Assembly (NCBI RefSeq): GCF_022559625.1
Contig: NZ_CP042288.1
Coordinates: forward strand, 2,056,155 to 2,120,154
From: Aquisalinus flavus
GTDB taxonomy: Bacteria > Pseudomonadota > Alphaproteobacteria > Caulobacterales > Parvularculaceae
Reading direction: 5' to 3'
DNA: 64,000 nucleotides
How positions within the stretch are numbered: the stretch's first letter is position 1; each line of letters begins with the position of its first letter. The notes under the pieces were generated by a model that ran no database searches, was not told the origin of the DNA, and saw only the letters and a list, made by a program, of their open reading frames with translations. Shown in pieces: positions 63,101-64,000 of the stretch. The position numbers were made by a program, and so were the translations under genes.

Positions 63101-63249
63101 ACGGTGGCGCCGGAAATCGGTGCGCCGTTTTCGTCGGTGACGGTACCACGAATGGAAGACGTGGTTTCCTGAGCTACCGCAGACCCGCCCCAGGCCGCTG
63201 TGATAGCCAGCGCAGCGGTGCCCGCCACAAGAAGCTTGTTGAGTTTCAT
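60109..63249 (-). CDS. TonB-dependent receptor with carboxypeptidase regulatory-like domain
   Basis: 1046 residues. A signal peptide (1-26, GSAVAQ) is followed by a carboxypeptidase regulatory-like beta domain (about 32-115; IRGTVTDENGAPISGATVSI), a plug (about 140-260; LKDVIRIDPRVYLDES; FNSLTVDGIRLNDNFG) and a barrel ending in Phe (WEIRFGVNYDF), as BAM substrates do. This Oar-type layout imports large oligomers such as glycans or siderophores; the substrate is unknown. A palindrome lies about 125 bases upstream. It is monocistronic with a strong terminator. Confidence 0.93.
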   Translation of the reverse strand: MKLNKLLVAGTAALAITAAWGGSAVAQETTSSIRGTVTDENGAPISGATVSIINEQTGFSRTLSTTGNGQFSVRNLPIGGNYVVIVESAGFQGERLEDLGLELGSSTNLTFDLAEESGGDEIVIVARRTVGADLATGPSSVFNLDTLQNAPAINRDLKDVIRIDPRVYLDESFAESIQCAGANPRFNSLTVDGIRLNDNFGLNSNGYPTERIPFSYDAIEQVAVELAPFDVEYGSFTACNINAVTKSGTNEFHGGAFFDYTNDSLRGDEAAEREIDNGDFDEYRYGINVGGPIIQDKLFFFAAYEYQEGSDLFGNNTPTGKGITDAEYQRIIDIARDVYGYETGGLPTALTNEDEKFLLKLDWNINDFHRASFTYNYNDGYSNSPSDGDPDELPEFNHFYQRGATLNSYAGSLYSDWTENLSTEVRVSFLDLDNIQNSYGGLTDQIGEVQIEVGDTVVYLGPDDSRHANELNYELWTYKAKADYSWNDHLFTVGIEREEFEVFNLFVQRVQGQFLFSSIDDFENGDLDEFLYQNASGTNDADDGAAEFGYEITTLYAQDEWQVTDQLNLVLGLRGDFFTSDDKPAFNPNFLNAYGIRNDDNLDGKSVIQPRLGFTYDWSSDLTFRGGVGLYSGGNPNVWISNNYSNNGQTLAGFSGDGNIITDYTYSNGGTPLFDIPDEALSAVANASGAGAVNALDPDFEIPSEWKYSLGLTHSFDGATYGMPWAGNNFILNADLLYSRAKEAAIVKSASLSAIGTAPDGRPIVAAGEFNPFRDDYILTNTDATPEAFVASIALSKSHEFGLDWTLGYAYTDSRDVNPMTSSVASSNYANFVTTDPNNAGTATSDYEIPHRFTLQADYEHEFVAGYGTRFSLFGQVSEGSPYSLTYGNSAVTEINFLDRQLLYVPNGANDPLVTYDSSATENGLLSFLAEDECYSDYRGEIIDRNACHDDWWTKFDLKITQNLPGLREGDRTQAFVVLENVGNFLNSDWGVLRQQGFPGAVDVVNASIVDGQYRYSNFRGEDTDNGSIQVEPSLWEIRFGVNYDF

Positions 63250-63372
63250 CGAGAGTATTCCCCAATTAAATATGAATTTCTGGCACGAGCCATTGAGGCT
63301 GCTCTTAGGCCCGGAGTACGACAGAAATATTACAATCCTGGAACATTGCTGTCACAAATGCTGCAACGCGTC

Positions 63373-63387
63373 ACACCTGTCAGGTGT
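63373..63387. promoter_or_regulatory. Palindrome upstream of the TonB receptor
   Basis: ACACCTG (63373-63379) and CAGGTGT (63381-63387) are exact reverse complements around one T. It lies about 124 bases upstream of the receptor start. An operator role is possible; no regulator gene is adjacent. Confidence 0.35.
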
Positions 63388-63490
63388 TGTTGAAAAATTA
63401 CCACACCGTTAAGGCAGCGCTCTATTGCCGCTAGCGCAACATTTGCGCCTGCACTCGGAGGAAAGTCGCGAAATCGCGCACAATATGCGC

Positions 63491-64000
63491 CTACATCCGG
63501 TCCGGCACCGCTATGCCGAGGGTACCCAAAACGAGTTCCAGCTGCTCGCCGGTTGTCCGCGCCAGAACCTGTCTCGAGGCCTTCACGGCGGGTTCCGGCT
63601 CGTCGGCAATTCTGCAATTGGTGTAGAATTTCGAGAAGCTCTGCGCCAGCCGCCAGGCATGGTCGCACAGGATATGCGGCATGCGCTTTTCATAGGCCTG
63701 GCGCATGGCATCGGGAAAGGCTGCGAGCGACAGGACAAGGTCGCGCTCGGCATCCTGCGTGATCATCACGGCACTGCCCTGCTCTGCCATGCCGGCGCGC
63801 TCCAGCACCGATTTGATGCGAACTGCCGCATACAGAATATAAGGACCGGTCTTGCCCTCGAATGACAGGAATTTGTCTATGTCGAAGATGTAGTTCGTGG
63901 TCCGTGGATTCGACAGATCGGCAAACTTCAATGCAGCCATGCCGACCTTCGCGGCGATATCGGCAAGTTCCTCTTTCGAATAACCGCGCTCTGAAAGCGA
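63491..64000 (-). CDS. argS: Arginyl-tRNA synthetase, C-terminal part
   Basis: The frame enters from the right edge at SLSERGYSKEELADIAAKVG and runs 169 residues to the stop at 63491. AALKFADLSNPRTTNYIFDI and FLSFEGKTGPYILYAAVRI are the conserved end of the ArgS catalytic core; the rest is the anticodon-binding DALR domain (LVLSLAAFPDAMRQAYEKRM; CDHAWRLAQSFSKFYTNCRI). The catalytic half lies outside the window. It is 242 bases upstream of the TonB receptor on the same strand. Confidence 0.94.
   Translation of the reverse strand, partial: SLSERGYSKEELADIAAKVGMAALKFADLSNPRTTNYIFDIDKFLSFEGKTGPYILYAAVRIKSVLERAGMAEQGSAVMITQDAERDLVLSLAAFPDAMRQAYEKRMPHILCDHAWRLAQSFSKFYTNCRIADEPEPAVKASRQVLARTTGEQLELVLGTLGIAVPDRM

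Noticed and set aside
1-64000. CRISPR array
   Set aside because: No series of regularly spaced direct repeats was seen; the repeats present are inverted pairs.

Overview
The window comes from an alphaproteobacterium with a high-GC chromosome, probably a marine, polysaccharide-using member of the Caulobacterales/Parvularculales (Hyphomonadaceae-like). This placement is inferred from gene content: an RpoH with an RpoH box, a dnaG-rpoD pair whose DnaG lacks zinc ligands, the F1-ATPase inhibitor zeta (DUF1476) beside purC, EipA (DUF1134), UrcA-family proteins, metX-metW, a DUF6476-RluD pair and a carboxypeptidase-regulatory-domain TonB receptor. No rRNA, tRNA, CRISPR array, integrase or transposase was recognised.

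Layout. 1-5.2 kb: a partial membrane protein, DUF6476, RluD, a lipoprotein plus S41 protease pair, and rpoH. 5.2-8.6 kb: a DUF1593 nucleoside-hydrolase-like protein, an AraC regulator, then a 690-bp gene-free stretch packed with inverted repeats. 8.9-10.5 kb: a BlaI-type repressor and an M56 protease fused to a TonB-like domain, behind two tandem operators. 10.6-22.9 kb: the purine locus (DUF1476, purC, purS, purQ, purL), interrupted by AT-rich defence-type genes and by assorted accessory genes. 23-29 kb: an amidohydrolase, a GntA-like N-oxygenase with a DUF1989 partner, and a GH43 glycosidase. 29-32 kb: panD, arsM, a structured gene-free stretch and two UrcA proteins. 32-37 kb: a PD-(D/E)XK-like protein, rpoD and dnaG. 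37-43 kb: eipA, a GH3 glycosidase, a GNAT enzyme, YqeY and carA. 43-50 kb: hpt, a zinc-ribbon protein, ftsEX, a YdcF protein, plsC and DUF2125. 50-52.4 kb: an accessory secreted protein and an isocitrate dehydrogenase pseudogene. 52.4-58.3 kb: tyrA, hisC, metX, metW, a methyltransferase, gloB and a cupin. 58.4-64 kb: two secreted proteins, a large TonB receptor and the 3' part of argS.

Most notable. (i) An AAA ATPase plus DUF4276 (TOPRIM-like) pair resembles a split OLD or PARIS-type defence module. It starts 14 bases after purQ, and an Abi_C gene sits just after purC between 7-bp direct repeats, so both appear to ride on the housekeeping purine operon. (ii) purL and bolA are one uninterrupted reading frame, with a good internal ribosome site before bolA. 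(iii) The GH43 and GH3 genes share an AATGTTAGCG-containing putative operator. (iv) The rpoH ribosome site lies inside a hairpin, a possible RNA thermometer. (v) Two 16-bp dyads control blaI, whose mRNA is probably leaderless. (vi) A run of strong hairpins at 31128-31280 may be a structured RNA.
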